Source: Acinetobacter bohemicus ANC 3994 (GTDB taxonomy: Bacteria; Pseudomonadota; Gammaproteobacteria; Pseudomonadales; Moraxellaceae). Taken from it: a stretch of 64,000 nt of DNA. Shown one piece after another: positions 27,185 through 36,984 of this stretch. Numbering within the stretch: the stretch's first letter is position 1; each line of letters begins with the position of its first letter. Under the pieces are notes generated by a model. That model did not search any database. It had not been told where the DNA came from and was given only the letters and a program-made list of their open reading frames with translations. Location: contig NZ_KB849167.1 of NCBI RefSeq assembly GCF_000367925.1, positions 104,001 through 168,000 on the forward strand. Direction: 5' to 3'. The position numbers and the translations under genes were made by a program.

Positions 27185-27604
27185 ATGAAAATAATGAAAC
27201 GCAGTACAGCCATCTTGAGTATCAGTTTTTTATTAATGGCTTGCCAACCTCAAGCGAACAATGCCTTGGCACAAAAACAGAACTTTATTTGTAAGTCTTT
27301 AATTGAAGGATTTTTAAAAACCCAGCAACTGGGGCAATACCAATTACAGCATCTTCAACCGACATTGCACCAAACATCCGCACAACGTCTGTACCAATAT
27401 CACGTCAGTTCAGACCATGAGATGCGAATCCATATGCCACAACAGCAAAATTTAAACTTTCAGTGCAGTCAAACCTCTGCACAACATTTTGAATTAAAAT
27501 TGCTGAATCATGAACAGCAAGAAATTCAAACCTTGCTCAGTTTAGATCTGCTGCCACAGAAAACGATGGATAATTTGACAGCTTTTGCACTAAAAACTCA
27601 ATAA
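27185..27604 (+). CDS. putative lipoprotein of unknown function
   Basis: This is a 139-aa protein with a lipoprotein signal peptide (SFLLMAC lipobox, Cys at about residue 20), then a Gln- and His-rich mature region with two further Cys. I do not recognise the family. An AAGGAG site lies upstream. The 3' end overlaps the convergent LysR gene by 68 bp. Divergence from the MocR gene suggests it could be that regulator's target. Confidence 0.65.
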   Translation: MKIMKRSTAILSISFLLMACQPQANNALAQKQNFICKSLIEGFLKTQQLGQYQLQHLQPTLHQTSAQRLYQYHVSSDHEMRIHMPQQQNLNFQCSQTSAQHFELKLLNHEQQEIQTLLSLDLLPQKTMDNLTAFALKTQ

Positions 27605-28454
27605 ATAAACGGACACGCTTTGGCAAATGTTCTTGTTGATAGTAGACAGCATGGATGCTCTGTTCATATCGCTCAATTTGATCTTCGAATAAAGCAACCA
27701 GTCGGTTTTGTTGAAGATCTTGCTGCACTAAAAAAGCAGACAAACAGGTGATGCCTAAACCATCCAATGCCATTTGACGTACGGTTTCGCCATTGGATGC
27801 TTTAATTTTGGGCTGAACCGTCAGCTGTTCTCCATTGACACGAATGGGCCAAGTATTTAAATGATTCACTTTGCTAAAGCCAATTTGCGCATGCTTCGAA
27901 ATATCGCTGGGCATTTTCGGATAGCCATAATTTTCTAAATATTCAGGGCTGGCGACAATATACAAACGACTTTTACATAATAATTTGGCATGTAAACTTG
28001 AATCATTCAGCTGCCCAAAGCGAATGGCAACATCCGTTTTATGTTCCAACAAATCGATAATTTGATCATTACTGTTCAATTCAATTTCAATATTGGGATA
28101 AAGCTGCATAAATTCGCGCATCAATGGCACGATCACATGCAGGACAAAAGGTGTCGCTGAATCGACTCGAATTAGCCCCGAGGTATCGGTATCGGATTTT
28201 AATAACGCATCTTCGGCTTCGGTTAAATCATTTAAAATTTTGCGTGCTCGATCTAAAAACAATTGTCCCTCTTGCGTGAGTTTCAATTTACGCGTGGTGC
28301 GTTCGAGTAAGGTCACATGCAACTTATTTTCAAGGCGTTGTAAAGCACGGCTCACCCCAGATGTGGTTTGTGCTAAACGCTCTGCGGCCATCACAATCGA
28401 ACCACTATCCACAATCGTGACAAAAGCATGTAATTCTTCAATGGTCGATTTCAT
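27537..28454 (-). CDS. LysR-family transcriptional regulator
   Basis: This is a 305-aa LysR regulator. The N-terminal helix-turn-helix reads LHAFVTIVDSGSIVMAAERL then VSRALQRLENKLHVTLLERT. The effector-binding domain follows. The open frame begins at 28496, but the ATG at 28454 (MKSTIEELHAF) gives the standard family start. It diverges from an MFS exporter gene at 28730, the usual LysR regulator-target arrangement, so it probably controls that gene. Confidence 0.9.
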   Translation of the reverse strand: MKSTIEELHAFVTIVDSGSIVMAAERLAQTTSGVSRALQRLENKLHVTLLERTTRKLKLTQEGQLFLDRARKILNDLTEAEDALLKSDTDTSGLIRVDSATPFVLHVIVPLMREFMQLYPNIEIELNSNDQIIDLLEHKTDVAIRFGQLNDSSLHAKLLCKSRLYIVASPEYLENYGYPKMPSDISKHAQIGFSKVNHLNTWPIRVNGEQLTVQPKIKASNGETVRQMALDGLGITCLSAFLVQQDLQQNRLVALFEDQIERYEQSIHAVYYQQEHLPKRVRLFIEFLVQKLSNYPSFSVAADLN

Positions 28455-28568
28455 CTTCCATCCATTTATTGATTTATAGTCAATAATATTTTGCAAATTA
28501 GCGCATTTTTTAGCAACAATAAAATCATCAAAATGACCCCATCTTAAAAACTAAAGATTGAGTCAAGC

Positions 28569-28730
28569 ATGAGGGTTCCCCAATCGGGTGTTATGACATT
28601 TCGCTTCGCTGGACAAACGGTGATTAATGTCATCAAGACCACATTTGCAATCAGTGACCGCCTTGTAATACTGCGCAACTTGATGCAAATGCAGCAAAAG
28701 TTGCACCGCTATGCAATGAAGGCCCACTGA
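28569..28730 (+). CDS. possible 53-aa upstream ORF coupled to the MFS gene
   Basis: An ATG at 28569 opens 53 codons beginning MRVPQSGVMTFRFAGQ and ending MQQKLHRYAMKAH. Its TGA overlaps the MFS start codon as TGATG. I do not recognise the product, and the ribosome site is weak. Tail-to-head overlap is a typical sign of translational coupling, so this may be a leader ORF for the exporter. It could also be chance. Confidence 0.3.
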   Translation: MRVPQSGVMTFRFAGQTVINVIKTTFAISDRLVILRNLMQMQQKLHRYAMKAH

Positions 28731-29902
28731 TGAAAATTAATTTCCCGTTACTGGCGCTTGCAATCGGTGCCTTTGCCATTGGCACCACAGAGTTTTCCCC
28801 AATGGGCTTTTTGCCCGAAATCGCTCAAGATTTTGATATTTCTATCCCACGCGCTGGCATGCTGATTAGTGCTTATGCTTTGGGGGTGATGTTAGCTGCA
28901 CCGCTCATGACTTTGTGGCTGAGTCGTTACTCAAAACGTCAATCCTTAATTTTATTGATGGCTATTTTTAGCATTGGCAATATTTTGGCCATGCTCGCAC
29001 CGAGTTATTTGGGGCTGATCGGTGCACGAATCATCACCAGTTTAAACCACGGCGCATTCTTCGGCATTGGTTCAGTGGTGGCTGCCAGCGTTGTACCCCA
29101 AAATAAACAAGCCAGTGCTGTCGCCATGATGTTTATGGGACTCACCATTGCCAATATTGGTGGTGTTCCCCTCGCCACTTGGGTTGGACAACATCTGGGC
29201 TGGCGCATATCTTTTCTGGGAATCTCTCTACTGGGCCTCATCACCATGTTTGCACTATGGAAAGCCTTACCTGAAGGTACAGCCAGTCATCAGCCCAATA
29301 TAAAACAAGAGCTTAAAGTCTTAACCCGTTTGCCCATTGTCTTGGCATTATTGACCACGGTGATGAGTGCAGGAGCCATGTTCGCGTTATATACCTATAT
29401 TGCACCCAGTTTAAAAGCCTTTATGCATGCTTCACCCGCGCAAATTACGCTGATGTTAGTTTTCATTGGTCTGGGTTTTTCAATTGGAAATTATTGCGGT
29501 GGAAAATGTGCAGATCTGTCCTTAGATAAAACCTTGATTGGTTTTTTACTGCTGCTGATGGTGATGATGTTGCTGTTCCCACTATTAGCCACCACCAGCA
29601 TCGGTGCTGCACTGGCCTTAATCATTTGGGGTGCAGCGGCTTTTGCAGTCGTTCCACCACTGCAAATGCGCGTCATGTCGGTCGCCCATGATGCACCGAG
29701 TCTCGCTTCTTCGGTGAATGTGGGTGCATTTAACTTAGGCAATGCTTTGGGTGCTATTGCGGGTGCAAGTGTGCTGAATATGGGACTGAGCTATAGTGCC
29801 GTTTCATTTGTCGGAGCGGGACTGAGTCTGTTTGCACTTGTTTTACTGCTAATTCAAATGAAACTGGCCACGCAAAAAGCATTGCACTATCAACAATGCT
29901 GA
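28730..29902 (+). CDS. MFS transporter (DHA1, AraJ/YdhP-like efflux)
   Basis: This is a 390-aa major facilitator protein with about 12 hydrophobic helices. Family signs are GTTEFSPMGFLPEIAQDF at the N-terminus, LSRYSKRQSLIL (loop 2-3) and the ARIITSLNHGAFFGIGS region of helix 4. It resembles the AraJ/YdhP/CmlA-type exporters of sugars or drugs. It diverges from a LysR regulator, and an AAGG site precedes the ATG. The substrate is unknown. Confidence 0.88.
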   Translation: MKINFPLLALAIGAFAIGTTEFSPMGFLPEIAQDFDISIPRAGMLISAYALGVMLAAPLMTLWLSRYSKRQSLILLMAIFSIGNILAMLAPSYLGLIGARIITSLNHGAFFGIGSVVAASVVPQNKQASAVAMMFMGLTIANIGGVPLATWVGQHLGWRISFLGISLLGLITMFALWKALPEGTASHQPNIKQELKVLTRLPIVLALLTTVMSAGAMFALYTYIAPSLKAFMHASPAQITLMLVFIGLGFSIGNYCGGKCADLSLDKTLIGFLLLLMVMMLLFPLLATTSIGAALALIIWGAAAFAVVPPLQMRVMSVAHDAPSLASSVNVGAFNLGNALGAIAGASVLNMGLSYSAVSFVGAGLSLFALVLLLIQMKLATQKALHYQQC

Positions 29903-29916
29903 TCTCATGGTGGTGA

Positions 29917-29946
29917 GAAAAAGTCCGCAATATGCGGACTTTTTTA
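29917..29946. terminator. bidirectional terminator between MFS and START genes
   Basis: AAAAAGTCCGCA / TGCGGACTTTTT with loop ATA is flanked by A and T runs on both sides. It serves the convergent genes at 29902 and 29957. Confidence 0.9.
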
Positions 29947-29956
29947 ATTTTTAACC

Positions 29957-30601
29957 TTAACGCAAAGCTTCGGGCAAAGCAGGAATGCTACTCCGTTGAG
30001 CCAATTCCAGCTTCATTTTCTGGAGCATCTGATACGGTTGTTGTTGCACAAACATATTCACAAAGGTTAAAGGAATTGAGCCTTCAGGATTGGCATAACC
30101 ATAGGTCGAGACTTTGACTTTATTATTGGCTAATTTTTGAAAGCTCCAATCCCCTTCATAATGAGTCAAACGGACATAATCTGGATTTTTAGCATAACCC
30201 TTATCGATGGCTTTATTTTTAATGCTAATCACGCCTTGAGCATCTTTGACCATTTTGCCTTGTACCACTAAATCTCGGTCTTTTAGTGGAAAAGGAAAGT
30301 CGAGCACCATATACAACAAAAATTCGCCTTTTTTATCATCACGTGACAGGACTTTGACACTGCCCATATACGGCACCCATTGCACCGCATGATCGACATC
30401 TAAAATCAGCCCAACGGCTTTTTCTAAAGGCGTGTCGTAGATGGTTTCCGCTTTGTATAAAAAGACGGGGTTTTGACTATTTTGATAGGTCCAAACTTTT
30501 ATATTGTTTTTATTCATACTGAGCTTAGCATTATCAAGCGGTTTAGCCTGTGCTGTAGCAAACATTGCTACAGCACAAGTCATCAAGATCACTTTTTTCA
30601 T
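29957..30601 (-). CDS. START-domain lipid-binding-like exported protein
   Basis: This is a 214-aa protein with an N-terminal signal peptide (cleavage near ATAQA-KP, residue 19) and a START/SRPBCC-like helix-grip fold. Typical stretches are YDTPLEKAVGLILDVDHAV, VQWVPYMGSVKVLSR and FPFPLKDRDLVVQGKM. It is likely periplasmic and may bind a hydrophobic ligand. Bacterial START proteins of this type are mostly uncharacterised. It lies 58 bp downstream of dapB on the same strand. Confidence 0.8.
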   Translation of the reverse strand: MKKVILMTCAVAMFATAQAKPLDNAKLSMNKNNIKVWTYQNSQNPVFLYKAETIYDTPLEKAVGLILDVDHAVQWVPYMGSVKVLSRDDKKGEFLLYMVLDFPFPLKDRDLVVQGKMVKDAQGVISIKNKAIDKGYAKNPDYVRLTHYEGDWSFQKLANNKVKVSTYGYANPEGSIPLTFVNMFVQQQPYQMLQKMKLELAQRSSIPALPEALR

Positions 30602-30659
30602 TCCATTGAACTTCTTATTTTAATTTTGTTAACTTGTTATAAATGATTTTGCTGAATTT

Positions 30660-31481
30660 TTATACTTGAATATCATTAAAACCAAGTACATCTTTCATGT
30701 CATATTTACGTGCTTCACGGCCAACCACCCATGCAGCAGCGCGTATTGCACCCGCAGCAAAGTTCATGCGATTGGTGGCTTTGTGGGTAATTTCAACACG
30801 CTCACCATCTGCAATAAACATTGCGGTATGCTCGCCAACAATGTCACCACCACGAATGGTTTGGAAACCAATACTTTTGCGCTCACGCGGACCCGTATGA
30901 CCTTCACGGCAATACACTGCATCTTCTTTAAGATCACGACCCAAAGCCCCTGCAATCGCTTCACCCATCATCAGTGCAGTACCCGATGGTGCATCGACTT
31001 TATGACGGTGATGCGCTTCAATCACTTCAATATCAACCGTGTCGCCAAAGACTTTAGAGGCAAGTTCTAGAAGTTTAATCGATACATTTACACCCACTGA
31101 ATAGTTCGCGGCATACACTACAGGCGTTTGCGTTGCACTTTCATTCAGGAATGCTTTTTGTTCATCGTCCATCCCTGTGGTGCCAATCACAATCGCAACA
31201 CCCGCTTCACGGCACAATTTCAAATGCTGTTGAGTCGCCACTGGTGCAGTAAAATCCACCACCACATCGCAATCTTTTAAGACATCTTGTAGCTGACCCA
31301 CCACCTTGACACCCACAGCCCCAATACCTGCAAGCTCACCGGCATCTGCACCTATCAAGCTACTTTCAGGGCGTTCAACTGCGGCTGCAAGTTGATAACC
31401 GGCCTCATGAACGGCCTGAATAAGGATGCGTCCCATACGACCGCCTGCACCCAATATACCAATGCGTGGAGCTGCTGACAT
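30660..31481 (-). CDS. dapB: 4-hydroxy-tetrahydrodipicolinate reductase
   Basis: DapB is a 273-aa enzyme of lysine and diaminopimelate synthesis. The Rossmann motif is GILGAGGRMGRILIQ (residue 7 onward). The catalytic His and Lys are in EAHHRHKVDAPSGTAL (about residue 155), and VVIGTTGMDDEQ is also conserved. The length matches the proteobacterial family. It diverges from a small secreted-protein gene. Confidence 0.96.
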   Translation of the reverse strand: MSAAPRIGILGAGGRMGRILIQAVHEAGYQLAAAVERPESSLIGADAGELAGIGAVGVKVVGQLQDVLKDCDVVVDFTAPVATQQHLKLCREAGVAIVIGTTGMDDEQKAFLNESATQTPVVYAANYSVGVNVSIKLLELASKVFGDTVDIEVIEAHHRHKVDAPSGTALMMGEAIAGALGRDLKEDAVYCREGHTGPRERKSIGFQTIRGGDIVGEHTAMFIADGERVEITHKATNRMNFAAGAIRAAAWVVGREARKYDMKDVLGFNDIQV

Positions 31482-31772
31482 AACATATTCCTAATGTTGC
31501 TTCTAAATTGTCCTTACTATAGCAAAACTCTGTACAGAGACTAAGTTGCAAGGCTAAATATTTCCTCAAAAATAGATCAATTCAGCCGACTGATTTTGAA
31601 ATCCATACTCAATTCAATGCAGCAAGCGTGGCATACACGCAAACAAATTAGGTAGACAAATTGCAACCTGAAAAATAAATGCTTTGGGCTGCTTATTTTC
31701 ATCTGATTGTAAACATCGCGACGCAGACTACGCATCACGAATGATAAAAAGATGAATTATAAGGAGATCAGG

Positions 31773-32021
31773 ATGCATTCGAAAAAAATCGCGTTAACTG
31801 TTTTTATGGCAACCCTCGTGACCACAGCGTGGGCAGAACCGGCAATTCAAGCGGGAGATACGGTAGAAAGCTTGTCGCAAGTCAAAATTAGTGTTCAGAC
31901 CCGTAGCACTACAGCCACTCAAGCGGACAATACTCAGGCAACCACCAAGCAAGCATCGACTGACGAAGCAGCGGCGCAAATGGTCGATGTGAATGCCATT
32001 GATCAGCCCATCATTGAATAA
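31773..32021 (+). CDS. small exported protein of unknown function
   Basis: This is an 82-aa protein with a clear signal peptide (MHSKKIALTVFMATLVTTAWA, cleavage about residue 21). The mature part is short, Thr/Gln/Ala-rich, without Cys and of low complexity. The frame opens at 31752, but AAGGAGAT at 31761-31768 fixes the ATG at 31773. No family is recognised. It is monocistronic, with dapB divergent and a terminator after it. The ~290 bp upstream has no other gene. Confidence 0.7.
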   Translation: MHSKKIALTVFMATLVTTAWAEPAIQAGDTVESLSQVKISVQTRSTTATQADNTQATTKQASTDEAAAQMVDVNAIDQPIIE

Positions 32022-32035
32022 CCGATGAAGCGGGC

Positions 32036-32072
32036 ATAAAAAAAGGGGAATATTGAATATTCCCCTTTTTTA
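32036..32072. terminator. bidirectional terminator between small exported gene and dnaJ
   Basis: AAAAAGGGGAATA / TATTCCCCTTTTT forms a stem with loop TTGAA. A and T runs on either side let it serve both convergent units. Confidence 0.9.
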
Positions 32073-32089
32073 CATCTTGATGATTTGAA

Positions 32090-33208
32090 TTAATCAAACA
32101 AACCAAAGAATGATTTTTTCTTCGGTGATGATTTATTGTCATCGCCGTCCATGGTGTCTTGCAATTCTTTTAATAACTCACGTTGACGTGCGGTTAAATT
32201 CACCGGTGTTTCAACCACAACGCGGCAGAGTAAATCACCTTGCATACTGGTACGTACAGGTTTAACCCCTTTACCACGTAAGCGGAACATTTTGCCGGTT
32301 TGAGTTCCCTCAGGAATTTTCAAACTCACGCGGCCTTCCAGTGTTGGAATTTCAATTTCTTTACCCAACGCAGCATCAGCAATGCTGACTGGCACGTCCA
32401 TATAGAGGTCTGCGCCATCACGTTGGAAAATTTCGTGTTCACGGACCACAACTTCGACGTACAAATCACCAGACTGGCCATCACGAATGGCTTCGCCTTT
32501 ACCGGTTAAACGGACGCGGTCACCATTGTCTACGCCAGAAGGAATCGTTACTTCAAGCGTTTGTTGACGATCAGACACACCCGAACCATGACATTTCGTA
32601 CATGGGTTCTTAATGATAGTACCTTGACCACGACAGCTGCCACAGGTTTGCTGCACCGAGAAGAAACCCTGTTGCATACGCACTTGGCCAGCACCATGAC
32701 AGGTCGGACAAGTTTGAACATCTTTCGGATTTTTTGAACCTTTACCATCACAGACATCACACGGTGCTGGTGCAGTAAAGGTAATGGTTTTTTTCACGCC
32801 CTTAACCGCTTCTTCAAGGGTCAGTTCCATCACATAGCGAAGGTCCGAGCCACGACGTGCGCGTTGTTGACCACGTCCACCGCCGCCACCAAACGCACCA
32901 CCGAAGATATCGCCAAATTGGCTAAAAATATCTTCTGCGCTGAAACCACCACCAAAGCCGCCACCGCCGCCGCCCATACCACCTTCAAAGGCACTGTGCC
33001 CCATACGGTCATACATACTGCGTTTTTCGCCATCCGATAAAACTTCATAAGCTTCAGCAGCTTCTTTAAATTTATCTTCAGCTTCAGGGTTGTCTGGGTT
33101 ACGATCTGGATGATATTTCATCGCCAACTTACGGTAGGCTTTTTTAATTTCATCATCACTAGCGGTTTTAGCGACGCCCAAAACCTCATAATAATCACGT
33201 TTAGCCAT
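32090..33208 (-). CDS. dnaJ: chaperone protein DnaJ
   Basis: DnaJ is a 372-aa Hsp40 co-chaperone that stimulates DnaK. The J domain has HPD in KYHPDRNPDNPEAE (about residue 33). A Gly/Phe-rich linker follows (residues 75-110), then four CxxCxGxG zinc modules (CDVCDGKG, CPTCHGAG, CGSCRGQG, CTKCHGSG; residues 150-210) and the C-terminal substrate-binding domains. dnaK is not adjacent in this window. Confidence 0.97.
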   Translation of the reverse strand: MAKRDYYEVLGVAKTASDDEIKKAYRKLAMKYHPDRNPDNPEAEDKFKEAAEAYEVLSDGEKRSMYDRMGHSAFEGGMGGGGGGFGGGFSAEDIFSQFGDIFGGAFGGGGGRGQQRARRGSDLRYVMELTLEEAVKGVKKTITFTAPAPCDVCDGKGSKNPKDVQTCPTCHGAGQVRMQQGFFSVQQTCGSCRGQGTIIKNPCTKCHGSGVSDRQQTLEVTIPSGVDNGDRVRLTGKGEAIRDGQSGDLYVEVVVREHEIFQRDGADLYMDVPVSIADAALGKEIEIPTLEGRVSLKIPEGTQTGKMFRLRGKGVKPVRTSMQGDLLCRVVVETPVNLTARQRELLKELQDTMDGDDNKSSPKKKSFFGLFD

Positions 33209-33314
33209 GTCTGGCGATGCTCCTCACGGAATTTCATTAATACTTAACTGTGGACTGAAATTGGGGGTCAATCCAAATTTTACAAGGGGGACAGTGTAAA
33301 AAAGTTGAGTTCGA

Positions 33315-33698
33315 TTAGAAAACAGCTTTATTTTTAACAAAGCGAGACAGACCTTTCAGCCACGCATTGAGCAAAAACAAAAAGGCGATCAGTGAGAATA
33401 CCACACCGGCAACGGTACAACCGGTGACCCAAAGTGCGCTATTCCAATAAAAGAAAATGAGTGGAATAAACCACAGTGCAGCGAAACAAACCAAAATGGC
33501 ATAAATCACAATATTACGCATGACCCACAAGGCTTGAGCTTGCAACCAGACTTCCACATCGTCTACTTGTGTGATTTTACGCGCATACCAGTATGCAAAT
33601 ACACCACTAATCACAGTAAATAAAGCGAAAAACATGAAGACATAAGAAATCGCAATGGAACGGCGAAGTCGGCTTAAGTTGTCTTGCTTCATGTGCAT
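33315..33698 (-). CDS. hypothetical inner-membrane protein, 127 aa
   Basis: This small protein has three hydrophobic segments (about residues 15-35, 55-75, 85-108) and basic ends. I do not recognise the family. The start is either Met1 or Met3 (MHMKQDN). It is read in the same direction as dnaJ, 106 bp upstream of it, but no functional link is evident. Confidence 0.6.
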   Translation of the reverse strand: MHMKQDNLSRLRRSIAISYVFMFFALFTVISGVFAYWYARKITQVDDVEVWLQAQALWVMRNIVIYAILVCFAALWFIPLIFFYWNSALWVTGCTVAGVVFSLIAFLFLLNAWLKGLSRFVKNKAVF

Positions 33699-33825
33699 TT
33701 TAACCCCATTTACTGCACGCTTAGTTTTTTAATCTGCAGTAAATTGCTTTAGAGAAATGTATAACAATGTAAGGTGCTACTATATTGAAATTTTCAATAT
33801 TTCGCACCTCATTATTGTCACAAAT

Positions 33826-36800
33826 TTAGTGACTCTCGGTATTTTTTCTCACTTTAAAGCATTGTGCATACAATGCGGGTAAGAAGAACAGCGTCAACAG
33901 GGTCGCGACAATCAATCCACCCATAATCGCAACAGCCATTGGGCCAAAGAAAATACTGCTCGATAACGGAATCATGGCCAAAACTGCTGCCAATGCAGTC
34001 AGTACAATCGGGCGACAACGGCGTGCTGTCGCATCAATAATGGCCGACCAAGGATCCTGCCCCGCTTGAATATCCTGTTCAATCTGATCAATCAAAATTA
34101 AGGAATTGCGCATAATCATGCCCGACAATGCAATCGTTCCTAACATCGCCACAAAACCAAAAGGTTTGTTGAACAATAACAAGAACAGCACCACACCAAT
34201 TAAGCCTAAAGGTGCAGTCAATAACACAATCATGGCACGTGACATGCTCTTGAGCTGAATCATCAACAACGTCATCACCACAGCCAAGAAAAAGGGCATA
34301 CCGGCATTGACAGAGCTTTGCCCACGGGCCGACTCTTCAACCGTTCCACCCACTTCAACCAAATAACCACTGGGCAATTCAGCACGCAATTGCTCCATTT
34401 TTTCAGCCAATTCCCCCACCACGGTCGCAGGTTGTAATTTGCTGCGAATATCCGCCCGTACCGTAATGGTCGGTAAGCGGTTACGATGCCAAATCAAACC
34501 ATCTTCAAAGCTATATTCAATTTTAGCGATTTGCGCCAACGGTATAGAAGCCCCATTGGCAGTCGGTACGGCTAAGCTGGATAATGATCCAACATCGACT
34601 CGTTCAGCTTGGTCACCACGCAAACGAATTTCAATCAATTCACGCTTCTCACGGTATTGATTAATGGTGGCGCCACTAATTGAACTATTGAGGAAGTTTG
34701 CCAAATCCAGACTGGACACCCCCATTTGACGGGCACGATCTTGATCAATATTTAAATGAATGATTTTACTTGGCTCACCCCAATCCAAATGCACGTTGCT
34801 GGTATTTGGATTATCGCCAATTACGGCTGCAACTTTGTGTGCCCATTGACGGACTAAATTCAAATCTTCACCTGAAACACGGTATTGCAATGGATAACCC
34901 ACCGGTGGGCCATTTTCTAATAACGATACGCGCGTCCGAACATCCGGCAGTAATTTACGAATTTCTTGATCTAAGGATTGGCGAATTTCATCACGGTCAT
35001 CTAAAGATGAAGCCAACACCACAAATTGAGCAAAACTGGCCTGTGGCAACTGTTGATCGAGCGGTAAATAGAAACGGGTTGAACCTGTGCCAACATACGC
35101 CACATAGTTATCAATGCCATGCTTGGTCGACAAGAATTTTTCGACCTTCTTCACTGCATTTTCGGTTGAAGTTAAAGATGCGCCTTCTTCTAGCTTTAAA
35201 TCGACCAGAATTTCTGCACGGTTCGATGCTGGAAAGAACTGTTGCGGCACCATTTTAAACATCAAGACCGACAACACAAAAATACCCACGGTGGTCGCAA
35301 TCACTGTTTTACGATAGGTAATACAAGTATTCACCCACCCTCTAAACGTTTGATAAAACTTGGTTTGATAAGGATCATGCTGTTCACCGACATGCTGCAA
35401 CACAGGTTTGGGTTCAGGTTGCTTGCGTAGACGTGCCCATAAACGCTGATACCACGGTGCTTTTTGCGGTAAATTGTTAAAATCGGGCAGTAATTTGTCG
35501 CCTAAATACGGCACAAAAAGAACGGCGGCAAACCATGACACAATCAGGGCAATGGTCACCACTTGGAAAATTGAACGTGTGTATTCACCTGTACTCGAGG
35601 CTGCGGTGGCAATCGGCAAGAAGCCTGCTGCGGTAATTAAGGTTCCGGTCAGCATCGGAAAAGCCGTGGTTTTCCAGGTAAATCCGGCGGCCTCTAAACG
35701 GCTATAACCCTGCTCCATCTTAATCGCCATCATTTCAATGGCGATAATGGCGTCATCCACCAATAACCCAAGTGCTAAAATGAGCGCACCCAATGAAATT
35801 TTATGTAGCCCCACATCAAATAAATGCATGCCTGCAAAGGTCATGGCAAGCACCAGTGGAATTGAAAATGCCACCACTAAACCGGTACGGAAACCCAGTG
35901 AGAAGAAGCTGACCAATAACACGATAATCACCGCTTCGGCCAATACCTTCATGAATTCATTAACACTGCGTTTTACCGCCACAGGCTGATCAGACACTTT
36001 TTTCAGTTGCATGCCTAAGGGCAAAGATTTTTGTAATTGAGCAAACTCAGTTTCTAAGTTTTTACCCAGCGCCAGAATGTCTCCACCTTTACGCATGGAG
36101 ACGGCAATGCCAATACCATTTTCACCCATAAAACGCATCCGCGGCTGCGCGGGTTCACTAAAGCCACGATAGACCTCAGCAACATCGCCCAATTGAATGG
36201 TTTTTCCGGCCACCAAAAGCGGCATTTTTTTCAGTTCCTCGACACTTTGCAACTGACCACTGACACGCATTTGAATACGGTCTGTGCCAGTTTCAAAGAA
36301 TCCTGCACTGGCCACCGCATTTTGTTGTTGCAATGCTTGTTGAATTTCCGTCACTGGAATACCCAGTTGCGTGGCTTTGGTGTTGGAGAGTTCAATCCAG
36401 ATTTTTTGGTCTTGCAAGCCAACCAAATTAACCTTACCGACATCTTTAACCCGTTGCAGTTGTAACTGTAAACGGTCGGCATATTCTTTTAATATGCCGT
36501 AGTCAAAATCTTTGCCGGTTAAAACGTAGATATTACCGAAAGTATCGCCAAACTCATCATTAAAGAAAGGCCCTTGTACACCACTGGGCAGTTGCTGTTT
36601 GATATCGCCGACTTTTTTCCGGACTTGATACCACACATCTGGAATTTGACTTGAGCGTAATGAATCTTTCGCAACAAAGGTCACCATCGACTCACCGGGA
36701 CGCGAATACGCCATGATCCGTTCATAATTGCCCGTGCTCATGAGTTCTTTTTCAATACGGTCGGTGACCTGTAATGACACTTCTTTGGCTGTTGCACCCG

Positions 36801-36984
36801 GCCAATAGGTTTGAATCACCATCACCTTAAAAGTAAAAGGTGGATCTTCACTTTGTGCAAGTTTGGAATAAGACACGATTCCAACGATTGCCAACAGCAA
36901 CATAAAATAAAGAATTAAGCCTTTATTTTTCAGTGCCCATTCCGACAAGTTATAGTTCAGGGTTGCCTTGTGGTCTGGCTTCAT
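33826..36984 (-). CDS. RND efflux pump inner-membrane transporter
   Basis: This is a 1052-aa resistance-nodulation-division permease of the HAE-1 branch, similar in layout to TriC/MexK/VexF-type pumps. Twelve transmembrane helices and two large periplasmic loops are visible. The proton-relay Asp pair is in LGLLVDDAIIAIEMM (helix 4, about residue 410), and the C-terminal half contains PLGLIGVVLFLLLF and MRNSLILIDQIEQD. It expels hydrophobic or amphiphilic compounds together with the adaptor encoded just upstream (4-bp ATGA overlap). No outer-membrane factor gene is adjacent, so it probably uses one encoded elsewhere. Confidence 0.92.
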   Translation of the reverse strand: MKPDHKATLNYNLSEWALKNKGLILYFMLLLAIVGIVSYSKLAQSEDPPFTFKVMVIQTYWPGATAKEVSLQVTDRIEKELMSTGNYERIMAYSRPGESMVTFVAKDSLRSSQIPDVWYQVRKKVGDIKQQLPSGVQGPFFNDEFGDTFGNIYVLTGKDFDYGILKEYADRLQLQLQRVKDVGKVNLVGLQDQKIWIELSNTKATQLGIPVTEIQQALQQQNAVASAGFFETGTDRIQMRVSGQLQSVEELKKMPLLVAGKTIQLGDVAEVYRGFSEPAQPRMRFMGENGIGIAVSMRKGGDILALGKNLETEFAQLQKSLPLGMQLKKVSDQPVAVKRSVNEFMKVLAEAVIIVLLVSFFSLGFRTGLVVAFSIPLVLAMTFAGMHLFDVGLHKISLGALILALGLLVDDAIIAIEMMAIKMEQGYSRLEAAGFTWKTTAFPMLTGTLITAAGFLPIATAASSTGEYTRSIFQVVTIALIVSWFAAVLFVPYLGDKLLPDFNNLPQKAPWYQRLWARLRKQPEPKPVLQHVGEQHDPYQTKFYQTFRGWVNTCITYRKTVIATTVGIFVLSVLMFKMVPQQFFPASNRAEILVDLKLEEGASLTSTENAVKKVEKFLSTKHGIDNYVAYVGTGSTRFYLPLDQQLPQASFAQFVVLASSLDDRDEIRQSLDQEIRKLLPDVRTRVSLLENGPPVGYPLQYRVSGEDLNLVRQWAHKVAAVIGDNPNTSNVHLDWGEPSKIIHLNIDQDRARQMGVSSLDLANFLNSSISGATINQYREKRELIEIRLRGDQAERVDVGSLSSLAVPTANGASIPLAQIAKIEYSFEDGLIWHRNRLPTITVRADIRSKLQPATVVGELAEKMEQLRAELPSGYLVEVGGTVEESARGQSSVNAGMPFFLAVVMTLLMIQLKSMSRAMIVLLTAPLGLIGVVLFLLLFNKPFGFVAMLGTIALSGMIMRNSLILIDQIEQDIQAGQDPWSAIIDATARRCRPIVLTALAAVLAMIPLSSSIFFGPMAVAIMGGLIVATLLTLFFLPALYAQCFKVRKNTESH

